Positions 18,675 to 27,830 of a DNA stretch of 64,000 nt are shown one piece after another. The translations under genes were made by a program, and so were the position numbers. This DNA comes from Bacteroidota bacterium. Its GTDB lineage: Bacteria; Bacteroidota; Ignavibacteria; Palsa-1295. Location of the stretch: the NCBI GenBank assembly GCA_018266755.1, contig JAFDZW010000005.1, positions 775,233 to 839,232 on the forward strand, written 5' to 3'. The notes under the pieces were generated by a model, which was not told where the DNA came from, ran no database searches, and saw only the letters and a program-made list of their open reading frames with translations. Every line of letters begins with the position of its first letter. Positions within the stretch are counted from its first letter, which is position 1.

Positions 18675-18762
18675 GTCATTCCGAACGAAGTGAGGAATCC
18701 GGGACCGCACTATGCTTTCAATCATAGAGCATGTACGGATTCCTCCCTGCGGTCGGAATGAC
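18675..18762. repeat. dispersed inverted repeat, family A
   Basis: Two 26-nt arms (18675-18700 and 18737-18762) that are reverse complements with three mismatches; the left arm begins GTCATTCCGAACGAAG. This is a diverged member of the 'TCATTCTGAGCGAAGCGAAG' family found at several intergenic sites in this window. Confidence 0.8.
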
Positions 18763-18839
18763 ATTTGCCGAGCGAGTATCCACTTCTGAGCCATGATTCC
18801 TAATTCCTAATTTCTCATTTCCCAACCCCCACCGCTTCC

Positions 18840-19526
18840 GTGCGTATCGACGTCATCGCCGTTGTCCCGAAAGTTCTTTCCGGCCCTCTTTCCGAGAGTA
18901 TCATTAAACGTGCGCAAGAACGAGAGTTGGTGGAGATCGTCGTTCACGACCTTCGTGAATATGGTTTGGGGAAATATCATCAGATCGACGACGAGCCGTT
19001 CGGCGGCGGCGCTGGGATGGTATTGCGATGCGAGCCGATCTTCACGCTTGTTCGCAAACTACAATCGGAGCGCACGTACGACGAGATTGTATTCCTCACG
19101 CCCGACGGCAAGACTTTCGTGCAGGATGATGCGAACGACCTCTCGCTGAAGCAGAATATCATCATGATCTGCGGCCGCTACAAAGGTATCGATGAGCGCA
19201 TCCGGCAAGCGCTCGTGACACGCGAGATCTCGATCGGCGATTATGTGCTGACCGGCGGCGAGCTGGCTGCAGCCATTGTCGTCGATGCCGTGGTGCGATT
19301 GCTCCCCGGCGCGCTGGGCGACAGCGAAAGCGCCATGCTCGATTCGTTTCAAACAGGATTGCTCGATGCCCCGCTCTATACTCGGCCTGCGGAGTTCGAA
19401 GGAATGGCGGTACCCGACATATTACAATCGGGCGATCACAAGAAGATCAGTGAGTGGCGGCATGAACATGCGATCGAACGCACAAAACAACGAAGGCCGG
19501 ATATACTCGATCAACAGGACCATTGA
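18840..19526 (+). CDS. trmD: tRNA (guanine37-N1)-methyltransferase TrmD
   Basis: 228 residues from a GTG start. It methylates G37 next to the anticodon, preventing frameshifts. The trefoil-knot SPOUT motifs are visible: '[19 protein letters not shown]', '[12 protein letters not shown]' and '[14 protein letters not shown]'. It is not next to rimM, rpsP or rplS as in many bacteria. A hairpin with a T run follows. Confidence 0.97.
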   Translation: MRIDVIAVVPKVLSGPLSESIIKRAQERELVEIVVHDLREYGLGKYHQIDDEPFGGGAGMVLRCEPIFTLVRKLQSERTYDEIVFLTPDGKTFVQDDANDLSLKQNIIMICGRYKGIDERIRQALVTREISIGDYVLTGGELAAAIVVDAVVRLLPGALGDSESAMLDSFQTGLLDAPLYTRPAEFEGMAVPDILQSGDHKKISEWRHEHAIERTKQRRPDILDQQDH

Positions 19527-19551
19527 CCCTCCCCGGTATCGTGGCGAGGCG

Positions 19552-19580
19552 CTGCACCGACTGAAGTCGGCGCTACTTTT
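19552..19580 (+). terminator. probable trmD terminator
   Basis: Stem around CCGACT-GA-AGTCGG (19557-19570), extended by flanking GC pairs, then CGCTACTTTTT. It overlaps the 3' end of the convergent gene. Confidence 0.55.
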
Positions 19581-20037
19581 TCTTAAACTCCTGTACCAGA
19601 TCTTTCACGAGCGAGAAGCCCTTGACGATGGTCGAGGCAAGGCCCGTCGAAGTATTGCGAACGACTTTGAGCGGCGACTCGATCGTATCGACGACTTCCG
19701 TTTTGATGCGCTCGACATCTTCGAGCACACCTTCGGCAATATCGAGTGCATCGTCAACCGTTTCGTAGATCCGATCGACGCGAGGCTGGAGCCCTTCGGC
19801 CACTTGCGAGACGCGGGTCGTGATCTCGCCGACGGAGTCGATGACCGGCACGACATGCATGCGGATCGTAGCAATCTCCTGCGTCATCTGATCGGCGTTC
19901 TTGCGAACATCATCGAGCAGCGATTCGGTATGTTGCAGCACGATCGAAACCTCTCCGAGCGTTTTTGCCGCACGCAAGAGGAAGTAAGCAAGTGCCAACA
20001 GCGCGATCGCGCCGGCTATGTATAGTACGATTTCCAT
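19573..20037 (-). CDS. DUF948-like membrane-anchored coiled-coil protein
   Basis: 154 residues: one N-terminal transmembrane helix (about 4-22) followed by a long heptad-like region with evenly spaced hydrophobic residues, resembling DUF948 and methyl-accepting-type stalks. It lies 31 nt downstream of a YtxH-domain gene. The pair YtxH plus DUF948 is common in Bacteria and is linked to envelope stress, but no biochemical role can be stated. Confidence 0.75.
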   Translation of the reverse strand: MEIVLYIAGAIALLALAYFLLRAAKTLGEVSIVLQHTESLLDDVRKNADQMTQEIATIRMHVVPVIDSVGEITTRVSQVAEGLQPRVDRIYETVDDALDIAEGVLEDVERIKTEVVDTIESPLKVVRNTSTGLASTIVKGFSLVKDLVQEFKKK

Positions 20038-20068
20038 GCGGGTCCCTTCGTCGAAGGTGAAAAACGTA

Positions 20069-20404
20069 TCAATCGGTCTTCATGCGCGAACGGGCGTCGT
20101 TGATGATGCGGTCCGCCTCGTCGATCAGCTCTTCGGCCTTACGATAGGCTTCGTGCATCGTTTCGCTCACGACTTCCGTCTCTTCATGCAGCAATTCTTC
20201 GCCGGTCTCTTTTGCCTTCTTGAGCAACGTCGTAAACCGATCGGAAAGGCCGCTCATTTTCTCGGAGATGTCTTCGCGCAATTCTTTGCCTCGCTTCGGG
20301 GCATAGAGCAACGCGAATGCAGCTCCGACCGCACCGCCAACGATCGCTCCGACCAAAAACGACTGGACCGACCCGCCGGATTGTCTGACTTCTTTCTCTG
20401 CCAT
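20069..20404 (-). CDS. YtxH-domain protein
   Basis: 111 residues from the ATG giving MAEKEVRQSG. The signature is a glycine-rich membrane helix 'FLVGAIVGGAVGAAFALLYAPKRGKELRED' (positions about 16-45), followed by a charged amphipathic coiled-coil region. YtxH proteins are small membrane proteins associated with general stress. It is the first gene of a pair with the DUF948-like gene. Confidence 0.85.
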   Translation of the reverse strand: MAEKEVRQSGGSVQSFLVGAIVGGAVGAAFALLYAPKRGKELREDISEKMSGLSDRFTTLLKKAKETGEELLHEETEVVSETMHEAYRKAEELIDEADRIINDARSRMKTD

Positions 20405-20468
20405 AATTGCGTTTGAATACACCGATTACAACAATTCCCCGTCATGCAATGTGCCGTCCAAAACGGCG

Positions 20469-20498
20469 ACTGCCCGAAGCATTGGACCTCCGGGCAGT
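20469..20498 (-). terminator. probable terminator of the TonB-dependent receptor gene
   Basis: Perfect 8-bp stem ACTGCCCG / CGGGCAGT around a 14-nt loop, starting 32 nt after the receptor's stop on the minus strand, followed by CGCCGTTTTGG. The short T run makes it a moderate call. Confidence 0.5.
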
Positions 20499-20529
20499 CA
20501 GTTCCATCCGAACAAGTAGGAGCGGGCGT

Positions 20530-23037
20530 TCAGATACGAACTTCAAGATTGAGCTGGTATGTGCGCGGCAAGCCGAAGTGTGTGCCGCCGAAACTCGATT
20601 CGAACTTGTAGAGATACTTTGTATCCAGCACGTTCAGAATCGTCCCGGTGATCTTTGCCGGGATATTCAGTGCCGGTTTGAGGTCGTATCCCGCCGCAAG
20701 GTCGAGCACGATATGAGCTCCGCTCGACTTGTCCGGCGAGCCGGGCATGTCCGACGTGAGCCCAAGCAGGTCAATGACCTCGTCGCTATATCCGCGCCGT
20801 TTAAGCTCGGCACGAGACGCGGCTTCGTCCAGACCGACACCATCCTTTGCGAGATCGAACGGCAAGCCGGAATCGAACCGTCCGCCAAGCGTTGCGAAGA
20901 GTCCGCCGGGCAGATCGTAGTTGAGCGTGAAGGACGCAGTGATCGGCTGGTTGTGCTCGGTCTGAAATGCGTCCTCCCCCGCGAACGGGTGTGAGTAGCT
21001 CGCCCCTTCTTCGCCAAGAATGAGTCCGGCAGCGATGGGTGTCGAACCGTCATCCGGCTTGAGTCCGCGCGAATCGCAGAACGAAAGCGAGAGCTTGCCG
21101 GAGAAGTGATTCCAATGATGCAGGTTCACGGTGAGGTCGCCCCCAAGCACGCGCCCCTGCTTGATGTTGATCGGGAAGATGATCCCCGAAACTCCGAGTT
21201 CGACCTTCGCAATGAAGTTGTCGATAAACTTTGCATAGCCGTCGAGATCGAGGTCGAGATATTCGTTGATGCGCCATGTGCCGCCGATATCGAAGACATG
21301 CTCGCGTTCGGCCATCACCGATGTCGGTACGGCGCCTTGCGCGGTATCGACGAGTACTCGGGCCTGCGGCGAGCTCGAGACAAGAATGTTCTCGATCGGG
21401 GCTTGCATAATCTGACGATTATACGAGCCCCGGAGCCAGATGTCGTCTGTCAGTTTATACGCTGCCGAGAGCCGCGGGGAAATTCCGGTCTCGTCAACCA
21501 CCATACTGATTGCATCGAAGCGCACGCCTGCGTTGACGACCCAGCGATCGAACGCGAGTTGGTCTTGCACATACGCCGAAAACCGCGTACCGGTGTTCGA
21601 CGTATCTACCAAAAATGGTTTGCCGCCGTGTCGGATATCGTACCTCTGATACCGGTAGTCCCCAGATTCCCCATACGCGAGGCTATCGTTCACGACGGCA
21701 AAACTGAAATACTCGGACGTTGGAAATCGCTCGCCACCGACACCAACCTTCACGACGTTCGGCACGTCGAACCATTTGGTATTCGCGCTGAATTCGAGCA
21801 TCCCTCCGAGTGCGTCATTCTCGCGATGTGAGCCGACAAAAAAATCTTCGTTGCGAAGCGCGGCGACGGAGTCGGCAGCCGTCACGATCCGGTTCAGTCC
21901 GCCGCTCATATTCGTTTGTTCGCTATGACGCTTGTATGCAAGCAGGCTCAGCGCTGAGGATTCGCCGATTGTCCAATTCAACCGGCCGCCGAGCATCCAG
22001 TCCGATACATCTTCTCGTTGGTTCTGCGTTGACGTATCGGCGTGATTGGCGATGCCGAAATTCGATAGATTACGAGAACCGATGACGACGAGGTCAAGGT
22101 CATCGGTCAGCAGAAAGTCGGCCTTGCCGAAATAGTTGTGCGAATAGCCGTCGTTATGGATTGGATCCCAGTTACTGACCGGATCGGTGTAGCGATCGGT
22201 TTCGGAGCCGGCATACGACAGGAAGAGCGCACCGCGCCCGCCAAGATTTCCGCCGACAGCAAGCGCCCTGTCTCGTGTTCCCCAACTACCGATCGAGGCG
22301 CTGCCATCGGCGAAAAACGGTTTGTCGAATCCGGAGCGTGTCGTAATATTCACGATCGCGCTCGTCGAAATGCCATACTCCGCATTGAGCCCCCCGCGGA
22401 GGATATCGGCAGATTTAATAAGGTTCGGATTGAAGAGGCTCGAATAGATGCGTGTCATGTTTGTCGTGATCGGTATCCCGTCGATCACATATTGAAGCAT
22501 GGCATCTTCACCTCGAACGTGCATGCGCCCGTCTTCGTCGGGCACCACGCCGGGAGTATTGAGCAAGATCGCTTCCATCTTCTTTGGGCCGGAGAATGCC
22601 GGCAGTTCGGAGATCGACTGTGCGGTGTACGGAGTCGAAATAACCGGTTTCGACATATCGGGCGTGACCGCCTCTACGACAATTTCTTCGCCTTTCTTCT
22701 CGATCACATTTCCAAGGACGATCTTCACCTCGACGGCGGAATTGATACTCACTCGTTTGCCTGCGACAATCGCATCTGTGCCTTCGACGAGCCATACATT
22801 GTACGTTCCGAACGGAAGGTCGTGGATAGTGACGATGCTGTCGTCAGGAATGTCATACTCAGCAGCCTTTTTCCCCGAGCGACTTTCGAACAATCGAATC
22901 GTGAAGCCCTGAAAGCGAGAAATTTGCTGGATCTGCACACGTACCTCGAGCGTACCGGTAGATTGTTGGGCCATGCTCCGTCGTGGCACTAGAGCAAGTG
23001 CCAACATAACGACAGAAAGGTAAACGATCGATCTCAT
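20530..23037 (-). CDS. TonB-dependent outer-membrane receptor
   Basis: 835 residues with a signal peptide of about 23. First comes a carboxypeptidase-regulatory-like beta domain (about 27-110), then the plug ('ILLNTPGVVPDEDGRMHVRGEDAMLQYVIDGIPI' region, about 155-190; 'DILRGGLNAEYGISTSAIVNITTRSG'). A 22-strand-type barrel follows, ending in the aromatic/charged strand 'YQLNLEVRI'. No cobalamin or other riboswitch could be identified in front of it, and no substrate-binding partner is adjacent, so the cargo is unknown. The nearest possible partner is the oligopeptide-binding lipoprotein encoded divergently 360 bp away. Confidence 0.92.
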   Translation of the reverse strand: MRSIVYLSVVMLALALVPRRSMAQQSTGTLEVRVQIQQISRFQGFTIRLFESRSGKKAAEYDIPDDSIVTIHDLPFGTYNVWLVEGTDAIVAGKRVSINSAVEVKIVLGNVIEKKGEEIVVEAVTPDMSKPVISTPYTAQSISELPAFSGPKKMEAILLNTPGVVPDEDGRMHVRGEDAMLQYVIDGIPITTNMTRIYSSLFNPNLIKSADILRGGLNAEYGISTSAIVNITTRSGFDKPFFADGSASIGSWGTRDRALAVGGNLGGRGALFLSYAGSETDRYTDPVSNWDPIHNDGYSHNYFGKADFLLTDDLDLVVIGSRNLSNFGIANHADTSTQNQREDVSDWMLGGRLNWTIGESSALSLLAYKRHSEQTNMSGGLNRIVTAADSVAALRNEDFFVGSHRENDALGGMLEFSANTKWFDVPNVVKVGVGGERFPTSEYFSFAVVNDSLAYGESGDYRYQRYDIRHGGKPFLVDTSNTGTRFSAYVQDQLAFDRWVVNAGVRFDAISMVVDETGISPRLSAAYKLTDDIWLRGSYNRQIMQAPIENILVSSSPQARVLVDTAQGAVPTSVMAEREHVFDIGGTWRINEYLDLDLDGYAKFIDNFIAKVELGVSGIIFPINIKQGRVLGGDLTVNLHHWNHFSGKLSLSFCDSRGLKPDDGSTPIAAGLILGEEGASYSHPFAGEDAFQTEHNQPITASFTLNYDLPGGLFATLGGRFDSGLPFDLAKDGVGLDEAASRAELKRRGYSDEVIDLLGLTSDMPGSPDKSSGAHIVLDLAAGYDLKPALNIPAKITGTILNVLDTKYLYKFESSFGGTHFGLPRTYQLNLEVRI

Positions 23038-23127
23038 TATAACTTCAAGACAATTGGGTGATAGTGAGTTAACACGCCGTTCCGTGGGGAATTGATGAGA
23101 AATTGATTAGAAATTAAAAGTCTCGAC

Positions 23128-23257
23128 AGCCGCCTCATTCGGGAGGTGGCTCAGTTTGAAACGGTGTTCGAAGCCATCATTCTGAGCGAAGCGAAGAATC
23201 TCTTCGGCGGAGACTTACTACGTTTCATCGAGGGATTCTTCGCTTCGCTCAGAATGA
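23128..23257. repeat. intergenic hairpin and family A inverted repeat
   Basis: The 360-bp gap between the receptor gene and the divergent oligopeptide-binding gene holds a 9-bp hairpin AGCCGCCTC / GAGGTGGCT at 23128-23151. Next to it is a perfect 24-bp inverted repeat (23177-23200 against 23234-23257) of the TCATTCTGAGCGAAGCGAAG family. Another partial arm follows at about 23268-23278. No gene is seen in this gap. Confidence 0.85.
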
Positions 23258-23398
23258 CAGTGGGTGCTCAGAATGACGATGGGGTGCTCGGAATAACTTC
23301 TTCTTGAACTGTTCACACGGAACCGCTACCGCACTCACCATACGGGAGTGCAAACGGCGGATGTCGGGTTACCAATAGTCTCAAATTCTGTGTATCGA

Positions 23399-25105
23399 AT
23401 GAAGAACCCACTGTTCATATTGATCTCGGCAACACTCGTTCTGGCTTCCTGTTCGAAGAAGAACACCACCTCTCATTCATTGCGCGAAGGCAAAGGCGGT
23501 AAGAAACTCGGCGGCACGCTCAATGTCAATGAGACCGGCGACTTGCGTTCGCTCGATCCCCCGCAAATCAACGATCAAACAAGCAACCACATCGGCGAGA
23601 ATATCTACGACCGATTGCTGGAGTTCGACAACAACCTCAATGTGAAGCCGTGCCTTGCAAAGGCATTGCCCGATATTTCACCCGACGGACTCACATACAC
23701 ATTCCATCTGCGGACCGACGTCTTTTTCCAGGACGATGCCTGTTTCCCGAATGGCAAAGGACGGAAGATGGTCGCGAAAGATATTGTCTATTGTTTCACG
23801 CGTGCTGTCGATCCGAGCACAAACACGCTTGCGCTTCCCTACTTCCAGGTGATCAAAGGCGCCAAAGAATACTTCGACAGCAAGGCAACACTCGCGGGCG
23901 GCGTCAGCGGTCTGGCTGCGCCGGACGATTCGACATTCGTCGTGACGCTCACCGCACCGTTCTCTCCGTTTATCAACTATCCGCTCCTCGGCTGCTCGTT
24001 CATCTATCCGCATGAAGCGGTCGAGAAATACGGCAAGGATTTTACGCACCACGGTGTCGGGACCGGTCCTTATCGTTTTGTAGACTATAAAGAAGGACAG
24101 TACTGCCTGCTGACCCGCAACGAACACTACTGGCAGGCGGATAAAGACGGCAACCGGCTTCCGTATATCGACTCGGTCAAATTTCGCTTTATTCAAGACG
24201 ATAAATCCGAGCTGCTGGAGTTCAAGGCGGGCAAACTCGATCACAAATATCGTCTGCCGAATGAGTTCTTCAACGACATTGTCGATGAGCACAAGGAATT
24301 GAAGGGCGATTACAAGAAGTATACGCTCGGACGCATTGCAGCGCTTGCGACGCAATTCCATGGCTTCAACACTGTCTATCCCGGCGTATCGAACGTGCAT
24401 CTGCGACGCGCGATCAGCTTTGCGATCGACCGTAAGAAGATCGTGAAGTATATTCTCAAAGGTCAGGCATTCGCACCGGGCGAGCACGGCCTCGTTCCGC
24501 CGGGTATGCCGGGATATCCGTTCGACCAGATTCAAGGATTTGTCTTCAACCCAGACAGTGCGAAGAACGAACTCGAGCTTGCGAAGAAGGAGCTCAACGG
24601 ACAAATGCCGGAGCTGACACTGTACGTCAACAAAGGCGGCGGACGCAACCAAGATGTTGCCCAAGCGGTGCAGGCACAGATCAAGGAAAATCTCGGGCTT
24701 GATGTGAAGCTCGAGATCAAAGAGTGGTCGCAGCTTACGCCCATGATCGACGACGGAAAGGCTGCCTACTTCCGGCTCGGTTGGGTTGCCGACTATCCCG
24801 ATCCGCAGAACTTCCTGAATCTGCTCTATGGCAAAAATATTCCGCCGAGCGGACCGAGCTCGATCAACCAGACGCGCTTCCGTAATGACGAGTTCGATCG
24901 CACATACGAAGCAGCCATTGCCGAAACCGACCGTGCAAAAGCGCTACAACTCTGGGCCAAGTGCGATCAAATTGCAATCGCGAGCGCACCGCAAGTGATT
25001 CTCTACTACGACGAAGACTACCATCTGATGCAGCCGTGGGTGAAGGACTTCCCCATCAATGCGCAAGACAACAACCCGTTCAAGTTAACGTGGTTTTCGG
25101 AGTAA
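23399..25105 (+). CDS. oligopeptide-type ABC transporter substrate-binding lipoprotein
   Basis: 568 residues from the ATG giving MKNPLFILIS; the lipobox is LASC. Family 5 extracellular solute-binding features are present: 'GGTLNVNETGDLRSLDP', 'DISPDGLTYTFHLRTDVFFQDD', 'VKAKDIVYCFTR'-like segment, 'GTGPYRFVDYKEGQYCLLTRNEHYW', and the C-terminal 'LGWVADYPDPQNFLNLL'. It should capture peptides or similar ligands in the periplasm. No cognate permease or ATPase genes are adjacent. A convergent-type terminator follows. Confidence 0.92.
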   Translation: MKNPLFILISATLVLASCSKKNTTSHSLREGKGGKKLGGTLNVNETGDLRSLDPPQINDQTSNHIGENIYDRLLEFDNNLNVKPCLAKALPDISPDGLTYTFHLRTDVFFQDDACFPNGKGRKMVAKDIVYCFTRAVDPSTNTLALPYFQVIKGAKEYFDSKATLAGGVSGLAAPDDSTFVVTLTAPFSPFINYPLLGCSFIYPHEAVEKYGKDFTHHGVGTGPYRFVDYKEGQYCLLTRNEHYWQADKDGNRLPYIDSVKFRFIQDDKSELLEFKAGKLDHKYRLPNEFFNDIVDEHKELKGDYKKYTLGRIAALATQFHGFNTVYPGVSNVHLRRAISFAIDRKKIVKYILKGQAFAPGEHGLVPPGMPGYPFDQIQGFVFNPDSAKNELELAKKELNGQMPELTLYVNKGGGRNQDVAQAVQAQIKENLGLDVKLEIKEWSQLTPMIDDGKAAYFRLGWVADYPDPQNFLNLLYGKNIPPSGPSSINQTRFRNDEFDRTYEAAIAETDRAKALQLWAKCDQIAIASAPQVILYYDEDYHLMQPWVKDFPINAQDNNPFKLTWFSE

Positions 25106-25129
25106 TAGAAGCATACCCTTGTATGAACG

Positions 25130-25161
25130 AAGAAGGCCGTGTATGCGGCCTTCTTTATTTC
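25130..25161. terminator. bidirectional terminator between convergent genes
   Basis: Perfect 10-bp stem AAGAAGGCCG / CGGCCTTCTT (25130-25139, 25146-25155) with a 6-nt loop and TATTT after it on the plus strand; it starts 24 nt after the substrate-binding gene and 2 nt before the end of the convergent lipoprotein gene. Confidence 0.8.
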
Positions 25162-25163
25162 AA

Positions 25164-25820
25164 TTACTGAACTGGTCCGATATACTTCATCACAGACCCG
25201 AAGTACGTGTCGGGTCGAGTGGAGCTCGAGTAGATCAAGCCGACTCCTCGTGCAAACCATTTCACCGTTGTATCCGACTCCGCAGTAACATATTGTACTT
25301 CGGTGACATCGTCGAATACTTGCCCTGCCGGCATTTTCATTTGTGCGCCTCGACGTGTGACTGTTGCCGTCACTACCTCAGGCGAATAGAAGTTGCCGGT
25401 ATTGAACTGCCATTGTTGGCCTTCGGTGAGCGGGCTCTTCAGATCGAGCCACGTGGCGCCCCCGCTGCCGCAGGAAACACTCCCTACGGTAGCAGCTTCG
25501 CTATCGTTCACTATGAAGTAGAGATCGCTATGAAATTGATCGCGGTTGCTGATCCCAACGGCGTAACAGCGACGATCCGGCGACAGGTCGACTGTTGTTT
25601 GGTCACGTCCGTTCATTGTCATGCGGACCGTATCGGTCCCGATCGAAGTCGCACGACAATACGCGAATGACACACCCACATCAGACAAGGGGAAATAGAA
25701 TTGTGAGACGTTGGTTATCGGTGCCGGATGTTGTGGCGCATCTGCGATCCCGCAGGAGGCGAGTCCCGCGGCGAGCAATACTGATGGCACTCGAAGTGCC
25801 CGGGTGGTGAGTCTCTTCAT
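25164..25820 (-). CDS. lipoprotein of unknown function in the ECF sigma operon
   Basis: 218 residues with a lipoprotein signal (lipobox near LASCG, Cys about 23). The rest looks beta-rich with four further Cys residues and no domain I know. Its start codon overlaps the stop of the upstream anti-sigma-like gene by one base (shared position 25820), so translation is likely coupled. Its place as third gene after an ECF sigma factor and an envelope-spanning protein suggests a sensor or accessory at the outer membrane; this is inference. Confidence 0.75.
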   Translation of the reverse strand: MKRLTTRALRVPSVLLAAGLASCGIADAPQHPAPITNVSQFYFPLSDVGVSFAYCRATSIGTDTVRMTMNGRDQTTVDLSPDRRCYAVGISNRDQFHSDLYFIVNDSEAATVGSVSCGSGGATWLDLKSPLTEGQQWQFNTGNFYSPEVVTATVTRRGAQMKMPAGQVFDDVTEVQYVTAESDTTVKWFARGVGLIYSSSTRPDTYFGSVMKYIGPVQ

Positions 25821-27025
25821 CAGAATCGGTATTGGATACCATAGTGAATACTGCCGTTGAGTGTCGTCCGAATGCCGGTCCCGGAGAAGAGCACGGGTGC
25901 ATTCGCCACGCTCGCGTTCGACAGCACAGCATCGGCACCGCCGATGTTCGAGTGCACGCGCGAGAGGGAAAAGTCAACAGCAAAATCGAAATGCTCAGAA
26001 GCCGGAATGCGAACCCCTGCTTCCGCAGCAACGGTATACCCGTTGGGAATAAAACCAGCCGAGGCGCCGATGAGTGCCGTGACCGGCGTATTGAACAACC
26101 CCGTGAAGTGATGCGCTGCATAGACCTCGCCGCCCCATGCGCGACGAGTCTCTAACGCTTGTTGCAGAACGGTCACCCCAGTTTCTTTCATCGACACGAC
26201 ACTGCCGGGCAATTGATATAATCCGGAGGTCACCCGAACTCCGATCACATTCGATCGCGTAATGAAATATCCGATGCCAAGACGCTGCTCGGCGAATGGC
26301 TTGATCGGCTGTGCGTCGGCCGGTGTCGTAAAGCCGCTGGACGTCTGAAGTGTAGCCTCGAACCGATCACGCTCTTCGCGTCGCTCCCCCTGGCGGAGAG
26401 TGACAAGATCGTGTGCACGTTCCGTCGTGATGCTGCCGACATCGCTCATCGCTGCCAGATTGACAACTGGTATTTGTACAACATCGGGTCCAATCCCCTC
26501 TGAATTCGACCGTGCAGCGATTACTTCGAGCGGTATCGAAGGATCATCCAACTTCTTGGTATGCGTTGGCACACTCTGACTCGGCATTACTGCATCGATC
26601 GATGAGGAAGAAGCTATATTCCGATCGCTGTGAGAATCAACATAGTCTGGGATGCTCGTCGAACCGATCGATGCAGTGTGGAGCGATCCTAGCGACCGAT
26701 CGGTGCCGTTTCGCAGCAAGAGCGACGATGTTACGATCGTACCGATCAGCAGAACAGCGAGTGTAGCGATTCCTACCGTGCGTTTGCGACGGGTAGACGG
26801 GATCGGCGAAGGGGTAGATGAAGCGATGGCCTCGAATGCAGCAGATGTCAGCAGCGGCGCGTGAACACTGTGGACCGAAGTCTTTGCGAGCGAGCGCAGC
26901 ATTCGGTGGTGTTCGAGCAACTCTGTTGCATGTGGCGACCGGCGCACCTCGCGCAAGAGCGCAGCACGAGCGTCAGGCGTAAGCCCGCCATCGAGATACT
27001 CTATGATGCGATCTTCCAAACTCAT
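25820..27025 (-). CDS. anti-sigma-like protein with one membrane helix and C-terminal barrel-like domain
   Basis: 401 residues. Residues 1-75 look like the cytoplasmic part of an anti-sigma factor ('LEDRIIEYLDGGLTPDA' opening, as in many mycofactocin-unrelated HC2-type proteins) but lack the His/Cys zinc motif. One transmembrane helix follows at about 84-105, then a Ser/Thr-rich linker. From about 240 onward a beta-rich domain alternates glycine and aromatic residues and ends in '...YGIQYRF', the terminal Phe typical of outer-membrane barrels. Similar layouts are known next to ECF sigma genes in Bacteroidota. It begins 21 nt after the sigma gene. If the topology is right, one chain spans the whole envelope. 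Confidence 0.75.
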   Translation of the reverse strand: MSLEDRIIEYLDGGLTPDARAALLREVRRSPHATELLEHHRMLRSLAKTSVHSVHAPLLTSAAFEAIASSTPSPIPSTRRKRTVGIATLAVLLIGTIVTSSLLLRNGTDRSLGSLHTASIGSTSIPDYVDSHSDRNIASSSSIDAVMPSQSVPTHTKKLDDPSIPLEVIAARSNSEGIGPDVVQIPVVNLAAMSDVGSITTERAHDLVTLRQGERREERDRFEATLQTSSGFTTPADAQPIKPFAEQRLGIGYFITRSNVIGVRVTSGLYQLPGSVVSMKETGVTVLQQALETRRAWGGEVYAAHHFTGLFNTPVTALIGASAGFIPNGYTVAAEAGVRIPASEHFDFAVDFSLSRVHSNIGGADAVLSNASVANAPVLFSGTGIRTTLNGSIHYGIQYRF

Positions 27026-27046
27026 TCAGAGCGTCCAGCAGGAATC

Positions 27047-27736
27047 TTATTGTTCGTGTTCTTCTGGGACAGAGGGAATTCGTGAGCCGAGCTCTGCACG
27101 AAAATGCGGAGCCAGCAGCTTACGGAGCATCTTCTTTGCACGATTGATCCGAACTTTGACGTTCGGCACCGATACGCCTGTAAGGTCGGCGATCTCGGCA
27201 TAGGAAAATCCTTCTACTTCCTTCAACAGAAACGCTTCCCGGTAGATCGGCGCAACGCGCTCGAACGCATACTGGAAGATCTGCTGCGGCATTGCCGGAT
27301 CGATCGCCTCGAACGACAACTCCTTCTGCCGATGCAGGATGCCTTCTTCGTCCTCGAAATCGGCATCGAGATAGACGAACTCCGGCGTAAACTTCGATGT
27401 GCGCGTGAGGTTCAGACACACCGACCGCGTAATCTTCATCAGCCACGATTTGATGGCTGCTCCTTCACGGAGTTGTTCGCGGTTTGAATAGATGCGAATG
27501 AGCACTTCCTGCAGTGCATCTTCAGCCGCACGGGTGTCACCCATGATGTAGAGGCAATACGCAAAGAGCGAATCTGCGTAGAATTCGTACACCTCTTTGA
27601 AGGCCTTCACATCCCCTGCAATAAATGCAGAAATGGTCGAAGAATCAAGACTCCGACGCAATGCGGTTCTTGACGCTTCACCACTGGGAGCGGGGCGCTT
27701 CGGTTCGGTCACTGTATGGGGAATAATTACTCTCAT
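27047..27736 (-). CDS. ECF-family RNA polymerase sigma factor
   Basis: 229 residues from the ATG giving MRVIIPHT; the open frame continues 18 codons upstream. Sigma region 2 ('AFKEVYEFYADSLFAYCLYIMGD..AAEDALQEVLIRIY') and region 4 ('APIYREAFLLKEVEGFSYAEIADLTGVSVPNVKVRINRAKKML' as pattern) are clear; region 3 is absent, as expected for ECF factors. About 45 residues before region 2 are Pro/Ser/Arg-rich and unusual. The gene heads an operon with the envelope-spanning anti-sigma-like protein and a lipoprotein. A TGTAAC-N17-GTC element directly upstream suggests autoregulation. Confidence 0.93.
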   Translation of the reverse strand: MRVIIPHTVTEPKRPAPSGEASRTALRRSLDSSTISAFIAGDVKAFKEVYEFYADSLFAYCLYIMGDTRAAEDALQEVLIRIYSNREQLREGAAIKSWLMKITRSVCLNLTRTSKFTPEFVYLDADFEDEEGILHRQKELSFEAIDPAMPQQIFQYAFERVAPIYREAFLLKEVEGFSYAEIADLTGVSVPNVKVRINRAKKMLRKLLAPHFRAELGSRIPSVPEEHEQ

Positions 27737-27740
27737 ATAA

Positions 27741-27769
27741 AAAGACACATTTAAACTAAAAAGGTTACA
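27741..27769 (-). promoter_or_regulatory. ECF-type promoter before the sigma gene
   Basis: On the minus strand TGTAAC (27769-27764), 17 bp, then GTCTTT (27746-27741). ECF promoters typically have an AAC-containing -35 and a GTC-type -10. With this spacing transcription would start near 27736, the annotated ATG, so the message may be leaderless or the true start may lie slightly downstream. The same element precedes each of the four Asp-box paralogues. Confidence 0.6.
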
Positions 27770-27830
27770 AAAAACTTCTGGGCAACCCACCCCGCCCCAG
27801 GCTTGTTAATCCGCCTCCAATTTCCAATTT

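Noticed and set aside
23038-23398. cobalamin or other riboswitch before the TonB-dependent receptor
   Set aside because: I searched for a B12-box-like core and saw only a simple hairpin and a family A repeat.
23678-24664. 328-codon minus-strand frame inside the oligopeptide-binding gene
   Set aside because: Shadow of a well-supported lipoprotein gene.
27737-27790. longer ECF sigma protein starting at 27790
   Set aside because: The extra 18 residues are hydrophobic and Cys-rich, unlike sigma factors, and the start would lie upstream of the promoter-like element.
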